A DNA stretch of 64,000 bases from Caldifarciminota bacterium (GTDB lineage: Bacteria > Hydrothermota > Hydrothermia > UBA1063 > CAJXJZ01), in the NCBI GenBank assembly GCA_026986775.1, contig JALSNX010000027.1, positions 1 through 64,000 of the forward strand, given 5' to 3'. Both the position numbers and the translations under genes were made by a program. Under the pieces are notes generated by a model, which saw only the letters and a program-made list of their open reading frames with translations, searched no databases and was not told the origin of the DNA. Positions 42,716 through 51,724 of this stretch are shown here, in pieces; within the stretch, counting starts at the first letter, position 1, and every line of letters starts with the position of its first letter.

Positions 42716-43330
42716 ATGAGGAACGAAAAACATGATAAAAGCAAAGAGGAGTTAATTCTGGATGTGGCAAAAAAGGTTATAGAGGAGAGGGGTTTTTCCA
42801 GCACAAGGATGGATGATATAGCACAGAGGGCAAATGTTGCCAAGGGCACGTTGTATCTTTACTTCAGGTCAAAAGATGATTTATTCGTAAGGCTGATGGA
42901 CAGAGAGTACGCGAAGGTGCTTTCAGGCCTTATGCGTGTTGTTGAAAAAGAAGACGATGTAATTACAAAAATAGATGCTGTTATTGAGGGTTTTTTAAGG
43001 TATATGGAAGAAAACAGAAGTTTTTTCCTCAATATCATGTTTGAAGCACCTTCAATAAAAAAGGATACCATGAAAGAAAAGATGCTTGAAAAGAACAGAA
43101 TGATTAATGAGGGGCTTGGTAAACTTATAAAAGAGGGGATCGATGAGGGTATTATAAGGGATGACATTGAGATTCCAGTGATTATAAGTTCAATAATCGG
43201 AACAGTGTCAAGGGTAATCTTTTACGCCATACATTTTGAAAGAGATAGGTCTCTTATTACTTTCAAAGATAGCATATTAAAGGTAATCTTTTCCGGGATA
43301 CTTAAGGAAAAAGGAGGCATTTTATGGTAG
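42716..43330 (+). CDS. TetR-family repressor of the RND efflux operon
   Basis: The 204-aa regulator has the N-terminal helix-turn-helix (STRMDDIAQRANVAKGTLYLYFRSKDDLF) and a variable ligand-binding C-terminal domain. It starts 10 bases after the operator, with CAGGAGGAAAAAATG. It probably represses its own operon and responds to a substrate of the pump. It overlaps the TolC-like gene by seven bases, so repressor and pump are made from one transcript. Confidence 0.95.
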   Translation: MRNEKHDKSKEELILDVAKKVIEERGFSSTRMDDIAQRANVAKGTLYLYFRSKDDLFVRLMDREYAKVLSGLMRVVEKEDDVITKIDAVIEGFLRYMEENRSFFLNIMFEAPSIKKDTMKEKMLEKNRMINEGLGKLIKEGIDEGIIRDDIEIPVIISSIIGTVSRVIFYAIHFERDRSLITFKDSILKVIFSGILKEKGGILW

Positions 43331-44730
43331 GGCTTATAATTTTTCTTGTGTTCACACAGGACACCCTGTATCTTTCTGAAAGTAAGGCCTATGAAATGGC
43401 TCTTTCGGAAAGTCCCATGGTGAAGGCTCAAAAATACAGCGTTCTTTCATCTTATTACAACAAAAAATCCATGATCTCCTCATTTTTGCCGCAGATTTCA
43501 CTTTCCGGCACATACACGAGGTTGTCTCTTACACAAACAATGAGAAGTTTTATGCTGGACAGTCTTGTTATGACGCCTTCAGGTGCTTTTGTTCCTGTGG
43601 GACACTATGTTGAAATACCATTTTCTCAAAAGGACAACTATGACCTTGGTCTTCAGGTACAGCAGGTTTTGTTTACCTTTGGCAAGCTCATTTTTTCCTA
43701 TAAAAGTGCAGACTGGAATCTTAAAAGTGAACAGTTGAAAGACTCAATAACAAGAGGGTATATGGGTATAACCATAAGGGAACTATATACGCAGGCACTT
43801 TTAGCAAAGGCTTACTATGACCTTATGATGAAAATAGATTCCGAACTTCATGAGGTTTATCTTTTGACGAAAAAGAAATACGACAGTGGTACAGCCACAG
43901 AAATAGATTATCTTCAGGCAAAACTGGCATATATGAAACAGAAAAACAATATTCTGCAGGCTGAGAATGCCTATATGCAGACAATCTCATTGCTCAAGGT
44001 AATGCTTAACATACCTACATCAAAAGAGATAGTTCTCACAGACAGCATAACTCCTCTTGAGTTAGACATTGATACCTTAAAGCCATTGATGCTGGACATA
44101 AAGCAGTTTGATTATACATTAACAAGTTTGAAATATCAGAAGAAAACCCTTGACAGACTTACATTTCCAACTATCTTTTCAGCATTTTCCTATAAATATC
44201 AAAAGCCTTTTGGTATGGAAAACGACTGGAAGGACTATTGGGCCGTGACCCTGGGGTTTACATGGAATATATTTGATGGGTTTAAAAGTACCAGTCAGGC
44301 GAAGAGTATCAATGCAAAAATAAAATCCCTTGAGGTTTTGAAAGACATGAAAATAAAACAGAGAGATGTTGATATTTTAATGAAAAAGAAGGAGGTGCTT
44401 TCAGCAGAGGAGGCGCTGAAGGTATCAATGGAAAATGCAAAATTAGCAGAGACATTGTATAACTCATCAAAAACTCAATATGAAGAGGGTTATATGACTT
44501 ATACGGATTTTTCTAATGTCATAATAAACTATCATACAAGCCTCATTGAAAAACTCAAGGCAATTGCTGACTTAAAAATAAAACAACTGGAACTCATCAA
44601 GTACATGAAAGGATATATACTTGAATCTGCATCAGGACAGAACACAGGTTTTAATATGCAGTCCGAACAGGCAAATGAAGGAAAGAAAGAATTTCAGGGA
44701 AGAAACAGTATGAAAAAAGGAGGTTTTTAA
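43324..44730 (+). CDS. TolC-family outer-membrane efflux channel
   Basis: The 468-aa protein has a signal-like N terminus and two outer-membrane efflux repeats, with long coiled-coil helices such as ELYTQALLAKAYYDLMMKIDSE and KKKYDSGTATEIDYLQAKLAYMKQKN. The second repeat has TQYEEGYMTYTDFSNVIINYHTSLI. It would form the trimeric exit duct. GGAGGC precedes the start. Confidence 0.93.
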   Translation: MVGLIIFLVFTQDTLYLSESKAYEMALSESPMVKAQKYSVLSSYYNKKSMISSFLPQISLSGTYTRLSLTQTMRSFMLDSLVMTPSGAFVPVGHYVEIPFSQKDNYDLGLQVQQVLFTFGKLIFSYKSADWNLKSEQLKDSITRGYMGITIRELYTQALLAKAYYDLMMKIDSELHEVYLLTKKKYDSGTATEIDYLQAKLAYMKQKNNILQAENAYMQTISLLKVMLNIPTSKEIVLTDSITPLELDIDTLKPLMLDIKQFDYTLTSLKYQKKTLDRLTFPTIFSAFSYKYQKPFGMENDWKDYWAVTLGFTWNIFDGFKSTSQAKSINAKIKSLEVLKDMKIKQRDVDILMKKKEVLSAEEALKVSMENAKLAETLYNSSKTQYEEGYMTYTDFSNVIINYHTSLIEKLKAIADLKIKQLELIKYMKGYILESASGQNTGFNMQSEQANEGKKEFQGRNSMKKGGF

Positions 44731-44731
44731 A

Positions 44732-45568
44732 ATGAAGAGGGCATTTATTGCAATATTACTGCTTGTGAGTGGGCTGGAGGCAGAGGGTGTAAAAAAGGCG
44801 TTTATCGTTAAAGCAGAACCACTCAGAAAGGGTAGTATTTCAGAGTATGTTCATGTTTACGGCAGGGTTATTGCAAAGAACACAGGTTATGTGATAAGTC
44901 CTATGCCAGGTAAACTAATAAAGTACACGAAAAAACAGGGAAGTTTCTTCAAAAAAGATGAACCTGTGGCCTATGTGGACAGAAATATTCCGGGTGTAAA
45001 AACAAAGCCCCTTGTGATAAAGGCTCCTTTTGATGGGATTCTTGCCATAACTTACGCTCATGAGGGTGATATGGTGGCACAGACAAAGCCCATAGCACTT
45101 TTCTATTCAAAGGATTTTTATATAGAGGCCAGTGTGAGTTCAGCACTAATAGGAAAAATAAAAGAGGGTAAAAGTTGCCTTATAGGAGCAGAAGGGAAGA
45201 AGGGTAAAGGAATTGTGGAAAGTGTTTCATTTGGCGTTGATCCGCAGATGGGAATGGGTAAAATTAGAGTACGGGTAACTGAAAAGAAAAATCTTATACC
45301 CGGTGAAATTGTTAGTCTGAGTATAGCAACAAAAACATCCAGCAACGTTTTTATCGTCCCTCTTGAGTCTGTGGTGAAGCGGGAAGGTAAAACAGTTGTC
45401 TTTGTTGAAGAAAATGGCAGAGCAAAAATGATTCCCGTAAAACCTGGCATTGTTAGTGGAGACAGGATAGAGGTTTATTCTCCTGATCTGAAAGAGAAAG
45501 ACATGGTGATTACTCTTGGAGCTTTTGGCCTTTCAGATGGCGATAAAGTGGAAGTACAGGGTAAATAA
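44732..45568 (+). CDS. RND periplasmic adaptor (membrane fusion protein), short form
   Basis: The 278-aa protein has a signal peptide and lipoyl halves (VISPMPGKLIKYTKKQGSFFKKDEPVAYVD and VIKAPFDGILAITYAHEGDMV), then beta-barrel and membrane-proximal domains (NLIPGEIVSLSIATKTSSNVFIVPLESVVKR). It lacks the long alpha-helical hairpin that other adaptors use to reach TolC; the two lipoyl halves are joined by a loop of only about 20 residues. It starts one base after the TolC-like gene with AGGAGG. Confidence 0.92.
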   Translation: MKRAFIAILLLVSGLEAEGVKKAFIVKAEPLRKGSISEYVHVYGRVIAKNTGYVISPMPGKLIKYTKKQGSFFKKDEPVAYVDRNIPGVKTKPLVIKAPFDGILAITYAHEGDMVAQTKPIALFYSKDFYIEASVSSALIGKIKEGKSCLIGAEGKKGKGIVESVSFGVDPQMGMGKIRVRVTEKKNLIPGEIVSLSIATKTSSNVFIVPLESVVKREGKTVVFVEENGRAKMIPVKPGIVSGDRIEVYSPDLKEKDMVITLGAFGLSDGDKVEVQGK

Positions 45569-45579
45569 GGAGAGGTATC

Positions 45580-48500
45580 ATGATTAGATTTTCAGTAAAG
45601 CACCCTGTTTCCATCACCATGCTCATAGGTATTCTTCTCGCCCTTGGAGCCATATCTCTCGGTAAATTGGGAGTTGATTTTTTACCCAATATTGAATATC
45701 CCTCTCTGAGTATAATAACGAATTACGGTCATGTTGCTCCTGAAGATGTGGAGGAACTTGTTACAAAGCCTATTGAGGAGGCAGTTTCTACCGTAAACAG
45801 GGTAAAAAAGGTTTCATCCTTTTCCATGGAAGGTGTTTCCTTTGTGAATGTTGAGTTTGAATGGGGGACAAATCTGGATTTTGCCGCACAGGATGTAAGG
45901 GATAAGATAGGGCTCATTGAAGGATTTTTGCCGGAGGATGCCTCAAAGCCCATTGTTTTCAAATTTGACATGTCTCAGATGCCTGTCATTGAATATCCAA
46001 TTACAAGTGATAAATACTCGGAAGTACAGTTAAAAGAAATAGCAAAAGACAATTTTAAGAATGTTCTGGAGAGAGTTGATGGCGTGGCCCAGGTGCAGGT
46101 ATTTGGAGGAAGAGAAAAAAAATACTGGGTTTTTGTGAAACTTCCGAAACTCGTGCAGTACGGATTGGACATTCAGAGCGTGGTTAACCTCCTGAGGTTC
46201 AATAATTTCAATCTTCCTGTGGGCAAAATTGATAGGGGCTCAAAAACCCTTCTTATAAGGACTATTGGAGAGTATAAGTCAAAGGATGACCTCTTAAATC
46301 AGGTAGTGGGATATACAAAGGCGGGTAATCCTGTTTATTTAAGAGATATTGCAGATGTTAAATTTTCGGTAGAAGAGCCAAAGGGATACATGAACTGGGA
46401 TGGGAAGAATGGCATAGTACTTGAAGTTTACAAACAGTCCGGCTCCAATACTCTTAATGTGGCCAGAAGGGTAAAAAAAGTAATAGAGAAACTCAGGAAA
46501 AACTATCCAGATTTAAAAATTGATGTAAGTTTTGACCAGTCAAAGTTTATAAAACTTGCAACGGGCAGGACAAAGAGCAATGCCGTAATAGGTGGTTTGC
46601 TTGCAGCATTGATGATATTTTTGTTCCTGCTTGATTTAAGGCCCACACTATCAATTGCCCTTGCCATTCCCCTTTCAATTATAATAACCTTTATTGTTCT
46701 TTATGCAGCAGGATACACCCTCAACATGATGACTCTTGGAGGTATCGCCCTCGGGGTCGGTATGCTTGTGGATGCTTCAATTGTTGTTATAGAAAACATT
46801 TTCAGACACCACGAGCAGGGAGAAAGCCCGCAGGAGGCGGCAATAAAGGGTACAGAAGAGGTATGGCTTGCTATTTCCGCTTCTACATTTACAAACCTTG
46901 TTGTTTTCCTTCCCCTTATTTATGTTGGTGGTATAGTGGGAAAGATGACAAAGCCACTTGCCATTTCAATAACATCAACACTCCTTGCCTCTCTGTTTGT
47001 GGCTGTTACTATCATGCCAATGATAACATCCCAGTTTTTAAAGATAGGTAAAAAGTTTCAGGGAGAAAAAGAGCACTGGTTTAAGTATTTTAGAGAGTGG
47101 TACAGAAACATTCTTGATAAAATCGTGCTGAGAAGAAGGGGTCTGGTTATTTTCCTGACCTTTATATTACTGGTTGCATCTTTATTGCTTGTAAAAGTGA
47201 TAGGCATTGAATTTATCCCCAATATGGACCGCACCTTTGGTATAATTACCGTGGAATTACCGCCCGGGACCAGACTCGCAGAGACAAAATCTTATGTGGA
47301 ACAAATATCAAAATTGGGAGCACAGTATCCTGAGATAGAGCACTATGCATATCAGGTGGGTTCAATGGGAGAGGAGGCTCAGGGCTTTTCCCTTATGATG
47401 GGCGGAGGCGGGGATAATTCTGGTTTTGTCTCCTTCGTTTTCAAAGACCCTGCAAAGAGAAAGAGGAGGTCTTATGAGGTTATAAATGACCTTCTTGAAA
47501 AAATACCTGAATATCATGGTGCAAAGGTAAAGGCCATGGACATGTCAAAGATGATGTTCTCTGGTGCAAATTCAAGGAGCATTGATATAAAGATTTTCGG
47601 GGACGAAATATCCACATTGAGAAAAATAGCTGAGGATATAGAAAAAAAGATAGATACCATAAAAGGTGTGGCAAATCCGGAGATAAGTCTACAGGAGGCA
47701 AAGCCCGAGTTGAGAATAAGGATAAATAGAAGTAAAGCCGCTATGTACGGCCTTGTGCCCATGCAGATACAGAACGAGCTGGATATTGCCGTGGGTGGAA
47801 AGAAGGTTACGAAAATAAGAGAAGGTGGAAAGGAATACGATCTCGTTATTAAACTTGATTCTGCCTATGTTAACAATGACCCTGAAAGAATACTTGATTA
47901 CCCCATAAAAACACCAATGGGTATGTATATACCGCTTAAGGAGGTTGCAGACTATGTTTATACGAAAGGACCTATAAGAATAGAGAGGGAAAAGCAGTCA
48001 AGGCTTGTACATGTTTATGCTGATACAAGGGGAAGGAGTACGGGAAGGGTTATGAGAGACATAGAGAAGGTTCTTTCAGGATACCATTTACCAGAAGGTT
48101 ATTCCATTGAGTATGGTGGTGAAATGGAGCAGATTAAGGACATGGTAAGGGACATGACATTCGCCGTAATAGCAGCCATATTCTTAGTTTACATGATTAT
48201 GGCAGCACAGTTTGAATCCCTCAAAGACCCATTTATTGTCATGTTCTCACTGCCTCTTGCCATAATTGGGGTTATAGTACTTTTCTTCCTAACAGGTACG
48301 ACCATTTCCGTCCCATCCCTGATAGGTGTTCTTATCTTAATGGGAGTGGCTGTTAATGAGGCCATTGTCATGATAACCCTCATAAAACAGTTAAGAGAAA
48401 AGGGAGTGGATGATTACAGGGCCATTGTTGATGGTGCCACAATAAGATTGAGACCTGTACTTATTTCAGGATTTACCACCATTATCGGTATGCTCCCCAT

Positions 48501-48654
48501 GGCGCTTGTCTCACACGGCCACGGCGCAGAAATGCGTCAGCCAATGGCCATTGCCATGATAGGAGGGCTTTTCTCATCAATGATTTTAACGCTGTTTATC
48601 ATTCCCGTTGTTTACAGTTATTTTGAAAAAATAAAACCGCCCAAAAAGGCGTAG
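45580..48654 (+). CDS. RND-family efflux pump, AcrB/HAE1 type
   Basis: The 1024-aa protein has the two-repeat RND architecture: TM1 at residues 12-30, two large periplasmic loops and 12 helices in total. Motifs include LGGIALGVGMLVDASIVVIENIF, with a single Asp where AcrB has two (DD to DA), and late LIGVLILMGVAVNEAIVMI. It exports hydrophobic compounds by proton-driven conformational cycling with the adaptor and TolC partner. It ends the operon and is followed by a strong hairpin. Confidence 0.95.
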   Translation: MIRFSVKHPVSITMLIGILLALGAISLGKLGVDFLPNIEYPSLSIITNYGHVAPEDVEELVTKPIEEAVSTVNRVKKVSSFSMEGVSFVNVEFEWGTNLDFAAQDVRDKIGLIEGFLPEDASKPIVFKFDMSQMPVIEYPITSDKYSEVQLKEIAKDNFKNVLERVDGVAQVQVFGGREKKYWVFVKLPKLVQYGLDIQSVVNLLRFNNFNLPVGKIDRGSKTLLIRTIGEYKSKDDLLNQVVGYTKAGNPVYLRDIADVKFSVEEPKGYMNWDGKNGIVLEVYKQSGSNTLNVARRVKKVIEKLRKNYPDLKIDVSFDQSKFIKLATGRTKSNAVIGGLLAALMIFLFLLDLRPTLSIALAIPLSIIITFIVLYAAGYTLNMMTLGGIALGVGMLVDASIVVIENIFRHHEQGESPQEAAIKGTEEVWLAISASTFTNLVVFLPLIYVGGIVGKMTKPLAISITSTLLASLFVAVTIMPMITSQFLKIGKKFQGEKEHWFKYFREWYRNILDKIVLRRRGLVIFLTFILLVASLLLVKVIGIEFIPNMDRTFGIITVELPPGTRLAETKSYVEQISKLGAQYPEIEHYAYQVGSMGEEAQGFSLMMGGGGDNSGFVSFVFKDPAKRKRRSYEVINDLLEKIPEYHGAKVKAMDMSKMMFSGANSRSIDIKIFGDEISTLRKIAEDIEKKIDTIKGVANPEISLQEAKPELRIRINRSKAAMYGLVPMQIQNELDIAVGGKKVTKIREGGKEYDLVIKLDSAYVNNDPERILDYPIKTPMGMYIPLKEVADYVYTKGPIRIEREKQSRLVHVYADTRGRSTGRVMRDIEKVLSGYHLPEGYSIEYGGEMEQIKDMVRDMTFAVIAAIFLVYMIMAAQFESLKDPFIVMFSLPLAIIGVIVLFFLTGTTISVPSLIGVLILMGVAVNEAIVMITLIKQLREKGVDDYRAIVDGATIRLRPVLISGFTTIIGMLPMALVSHGHGAEMRQPMAIAMIGGLFSSMILTLFIIPVVYSYFEKIKPPKKA

Positions 48655-48671
48655 CATAGGCCCGTTTAGGT

Positions 48672-48706
48672 GTTAACCCGGCGCCCTATCTGGGCGTTGG
48701 GTTAAC
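48672..48706 (+). terminator. Long hairpin after the RND operon
   Basis: GTTAACCC pairs with GGGTTAAC and CGCCC with GGGCG, joined by two G-U pairs, around a TATCT loop: 15 paired positions. No U-tract follows, so it may act as an mRNA-stabilising or factor-assisted end rather than a standard intrinsic terminator. Confidence 0.65.
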
Positions 48707-48757
48707 AATCTAATCCTTATAGTGGCATATTTACGGATAATACGTTATGCTATTTAC

Positions 48758-48785
48758 TTGACAAATCCCCTCCCTACATAATAAT
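48758..48785 (+). promoter_or_regulatory. Promoter of the unknown protein/TonB receptor pair
   Basis: Perfect TTGACA (48758-48763) and AATAAT (48780-48785) are 16 bp apart. A palindrome CACCTGCAGGTG at 48791-48802 covers the expected transcription start and could be an operator or a 5' hairpin. Confidence 0.6.
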
Positions 48786-48833
48786 TCTGTCACCTGCAGG
48801 TGGTGTAAATAATAAGAAAGTAGGAGGTGAGAA

Positions 48834-49784
48834 ATGTTGTCAAAAATAAAAAACGTAATGTATTTAATGATTTCACTAATACTAATATCTGTTGGAGAAG
48901 CAGGATGCTCCAAAATATATAATATAGACAGTACTTCAGGTGCGGAGGATATTCTGATTCAAATCACGGAAAATCTCTCTTATAATATAGATTCTCAGAA
49001 TAACAAAAGTCGTTTAATAAATTCTTTTGTGCTTACAGACATGAAACGAGTTAGAAAATTATCATTGCGAGAGGCTGAGGCTAAAGGTTTGCTTGGTGAG
49101 GGCTTGTATGGAAGTCTGAAAGAGACGTTCCCGGATGACAGCTTTGTATTGCTAATGTGGGATAAATGGTACAGAGAATGGAAATCGGGTAAGATCACAC
49201 CGTATTTTACATATGACCCTATGATTAATGAGAGTAAAATAACTTCTGTAGTTCTTTATAAAAAGGGCAAGCCTGTTAAGACAATAGATATTAAAGAATT
49301 TGACGATTATCCTGTAATAGTAGTTTCTCCGAAGTGGTGGGAGGGAGATTTTAGAAATAGCACTTCTGCGTACAATGGAGATAGAGAAAATAATTTGGGC
49401 GAAAAAACTATTTCTAAACCACATATTTTTAAAATTAAGGTTAATGGCTGGTATGATGGTAGTAAGAGCTGGCATAATCCTGGATGGAGAATGGAGATTT
49501 ACACAATCACGTATCCCATTGTCCATGATTCTCTTTCCCATAAGCATGTAGACCATAATGATTTCAATTCTGTGGATGAAGGGTATAAATGGTATTCTGT
49601 CAATGGAAATGTTCATCCTGGCTATAGCGGTTACGTTGGTTTTAGAACACAGGTATGGGAAGATGATGGTGGACTGAGATTTGGTGATGATTATGTAGGG
49701 ACGATAACTATCAATGGAAATTACTATCACTATACAAGTGGGGGACATGTGGAAGTGTACTGTGTAAATAATATTAGTTATTGA
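48834..49784 (+). CDS. Secreted protein of unknown function, coupled to a TonB receptor
   Basis: The 316-aa protein has a signal peptide with GEAGCSK near residue 25. The cysteine suggests a lipoprotein, but the -3 residue is Glu instead of Leu/Val, so lipidation is uncertain. The mature part contains SVVLYKKGKPVKTIDIKEF, a Trp-rich middle (PKWWEGDF, NGWYDGSKSWHNPGW) and an acidic end (EDDGGLRFGDDYVGTITING). I do not recognise a family. Its stop overlaps the receptor start (TGATG), so the two are translationally coupled and may act together at the outer membrane. GGAGGTGAG precedes the start. Confidence 0.8.
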   Translation: MLSKIKNVMYLMISLILISVGEAGCSKIYNIDSTSGAEDILIQITENLSYNIDSQNNKSRLINSFVLTDMKRVRKLSLREAEAKGLLGEGLYGSLKETFPDDSFVLLMWDKWYREWKSGKITPYFTYDPMINESKITSVVLYKKGKPVKTIDIKEFDDYPVIVVSPKWWEGDFRNSTSAYNGDRENNLGEKTISKPHIFKIKVNGWYDGSKSWHNPGWRMEIYTITYPIVHDSLSHKHVDHNDFNSVDEGYKWYSVNGNVHPGYSGYVGFRTQVWEDDGGLRFGDDYVGTITINGNYYHYTSGGHVEVYCVNNISY

Positions 49785-51664
49785 TGAATTTCATTGTCGC
49801 ATTGTGGCTGGTTGTTTCGGGATTTTATTTCCCGCTACAACCAGCTTTTAAGGATACAATTAAGGATTCTACTAATCGCATATTTCAGGACACTCTAAAG
49901 ACGTATATTTTTCCTGAAGTTATTTCAAAGGCTGTGCCAGAGTATGATAATACTGGAAAGCTGATTGTTACAAGAGATGTTATGATTAATACTCCTTCTT
50001 TTATAGTCCCTGATCCCTTAAGGTCACTTGCCTTATTACCTTACGTAAATGTTGACGACGAAGTATTCCCGGCTTCTATGTATGTAAAAGGTGGAAGACC
50101 GGAGGAGAATAGTTATTTTATAGAGGGGTTCCCTGTTCTGTTCCCTTTTCATTTTGCGTTTACCACTGCTGTTCCTATTAACATTATATCAAAATACGAT
50201 TTTTATACTCTGGACATTCCACCTGAATATTCCGGTACCGTCAGTGCAGCCATAAATTTTCACCTGAGAGATGAAAATTTCAGAGAATTGTTTATTGATC
50301 CTACTTCCTCTCTACATTATGCATCTTGTATGGATGGTAAATCGCTTATTTCATTTAGACTCACATCTTTTTCTTTGCCGCTATATTTTATGAAAAAGGG
50401 TAAATATTTTTATGGTTTTGGTGATTTTATATATGAAAACAAATTAGATAGAGGTTTCAAAAATTTAGTCTACTTCTCTTATGACAGATACAAAGACGCT
50501 GAAACGGATATGATAGAGGGTGAGTATGCCAATTTCACCATGGGATTATTAGATTCACATAAAAACGTCAGGATGTATTTCTCCGGAGGTTTAGCCAATT
50601 CTAAAGACCTTGCAACGCTTAATTCTATATTCACATATAAAAAAGGTATACTTGGTTTAATTTACAAAAATCAATCCATTTTGCCTATTGTGTTGCATGT
50701 TAGAGGTATTAATATATCGCTCCAAACCGAGGAAGATTCTGTTCTTGAAAATTTGGTATATAATGGACATTACGTGAATGCTAAAGGATTTATCCCTGTT
50801 AAAGTGAGCAGCAGTATTAGCCTCACTCCTGGAATTAATGTGTACTATCTTAACAGAACATTTAAGGCGAGTCCCGAATTAGATTTTTCTGGTATATTGC
50901 TTGATATTAAAAAATCATCTTTTTTCAGAATTGGAGCTGGTATTTCCGGACAATTGAGTATTTCTGCTGATTACGAGAGCGGACTTAGTTTCGTGGTAAA
51001 AAATGGAAATATTAAGCACAGTGTATATATTCAAAGCGAGTATAGGTCAAATAACAAAGTAATGGGAATTTTTTATCGGTATTACCCTGATTATTTCCTG
51101 TTCAGCCAGAGAGTACATGTTATTAACGAGGTTGATTCTGTTATAAATGATACGTTGTATAATATAGAATTGATAGATACTCTTGTTAACGCAAAGAAAA
51201 ATGTATACGGATTGTATCTATCTACTCAGGGTGGTTTGGGTAAATACAGTTATTACGGAGATTTATCATATACATATGGAAATATTATAGAGTCAACTGG
51301 TATTCGTTATCCTTTACCCTTTACTTCTGAAATATCATGTAGGTTGCTTATATCCCGCCGTTTAGGGAAATTTGTTTTAACTATTAGTTCCAGATTCAAA
51401 AGTAATACATATGATATAAGATTTTATCGTCAGAATGCATCGGGAAGGATTTATGAAATATCCTCCCCTGATATTATAAACCTTGGTCCCTATTTCAGGG
51501 TTGATGTCGGAATTAATGCTCCTTTAAGAATTTTTCACAGGGTATCTATGCTGGCATTTGGAGTTTATAATTTGGTATGGAAGAAGCCAAAGGAATCAGG
51601 TTTTATATCGGATAGATACATAAGAACTCCAGTCCCTTATATGGGGTTGAGGATTAAACTATAA
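49784..51664 (+). CDS. TonB-dependent outer-membrane receptor
   Basis: The 626-aa protein starts with a signal peptide, then a plug domain at about residues 60-170 with PASMYVKGGRPEENSYFIEGFPVLFP and YSGTVSAAINFHLRD. The remaining barrel ends in an aromatic/hydrophobic terminus (VPYMGLRIKL). No carboxypeptidase-like N-terminal repeat is present, so it differs from SusC-type receptors. Substrate is not indicated, but the coupled secreted partner might bind it. The start is at ATG 49784, one base into the previous stop. Confidence 0.87.
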   Translation: MNFIVALWLVVSGFYFPLQPAFKDTIKDSTNRIFQDTLKTYIFPEVISKAVPEYDNTGKLIVTRDVMINTPSFIVPDPLRSLALLPYVNVDDEVFPASMYVKGGRPEENSYFIEGFPVLFPFHFAFTTAVPINIISKYDFYTLDIPPEYSGTVSAAINFHLRDENFRELFIDPTSSLHYASCMDGKSLISFRLTSFSLPLYFMKKGKYFYGFGDFIYENKLDRGFKNLVYFSYDRYKDAETDMIEGEYANFTMGLLDSHKNVRMYFSGGLANSKDLATLNSIFTYKKGILGLIYKNQSILPIVLHVRGINISLQTEEDSVLENLVYNGHYVNAKGFIPVKVSSSISLTPGINVYYLNRTFKASPELDFSGILLDIKKSSFFRIGAGISGQLSISADYESGLSFVVKNGNIKHSVYIQSEYRSNNKVMGIFYRYYPDYFLFSQRVHVINEVDSVINDTLYNIELIDTLVNAKKNVYGLYLSTQGGLGKYSYYGDLSYTYGNIIESTGIRYPLPFTSEISCRLLISRRLGKFVLTISSRFKSNTYDIRFYRQNASGRIYEISSPDIINLGPYFRVDVGINAPLRIFHRVSMLAFGVYNLVWKKPKESGFISDRYIRTPVPYMGLRIKL

Positions 51665-51671
51665 TAAAATT

Positions 51672-51699
51672 TTGATTTTTATTTAATAGGCCGTATAAT
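51672..51699 (+). promoter_or_regulatory. Promoter of the DUF4097-like gene
   Basis: TTGATT (51672-51677) and TATAAT (51694-51699) are 16 bp apart, followed by a leader with GGAAGGAGGAG before the ATG. Confidence 0.65.
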
Positions 51700-51724
51700 T
51701 TAATAAACAGGAAGGAGGAGTGTA

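Noticed and set aside
49152-49748. Long antisense open frame within the unknown secreted gene
   Set aside because: It is antisense to a frame with signal peptide, ribosome binding site and operon coupling, and shows no recognisable protein features.
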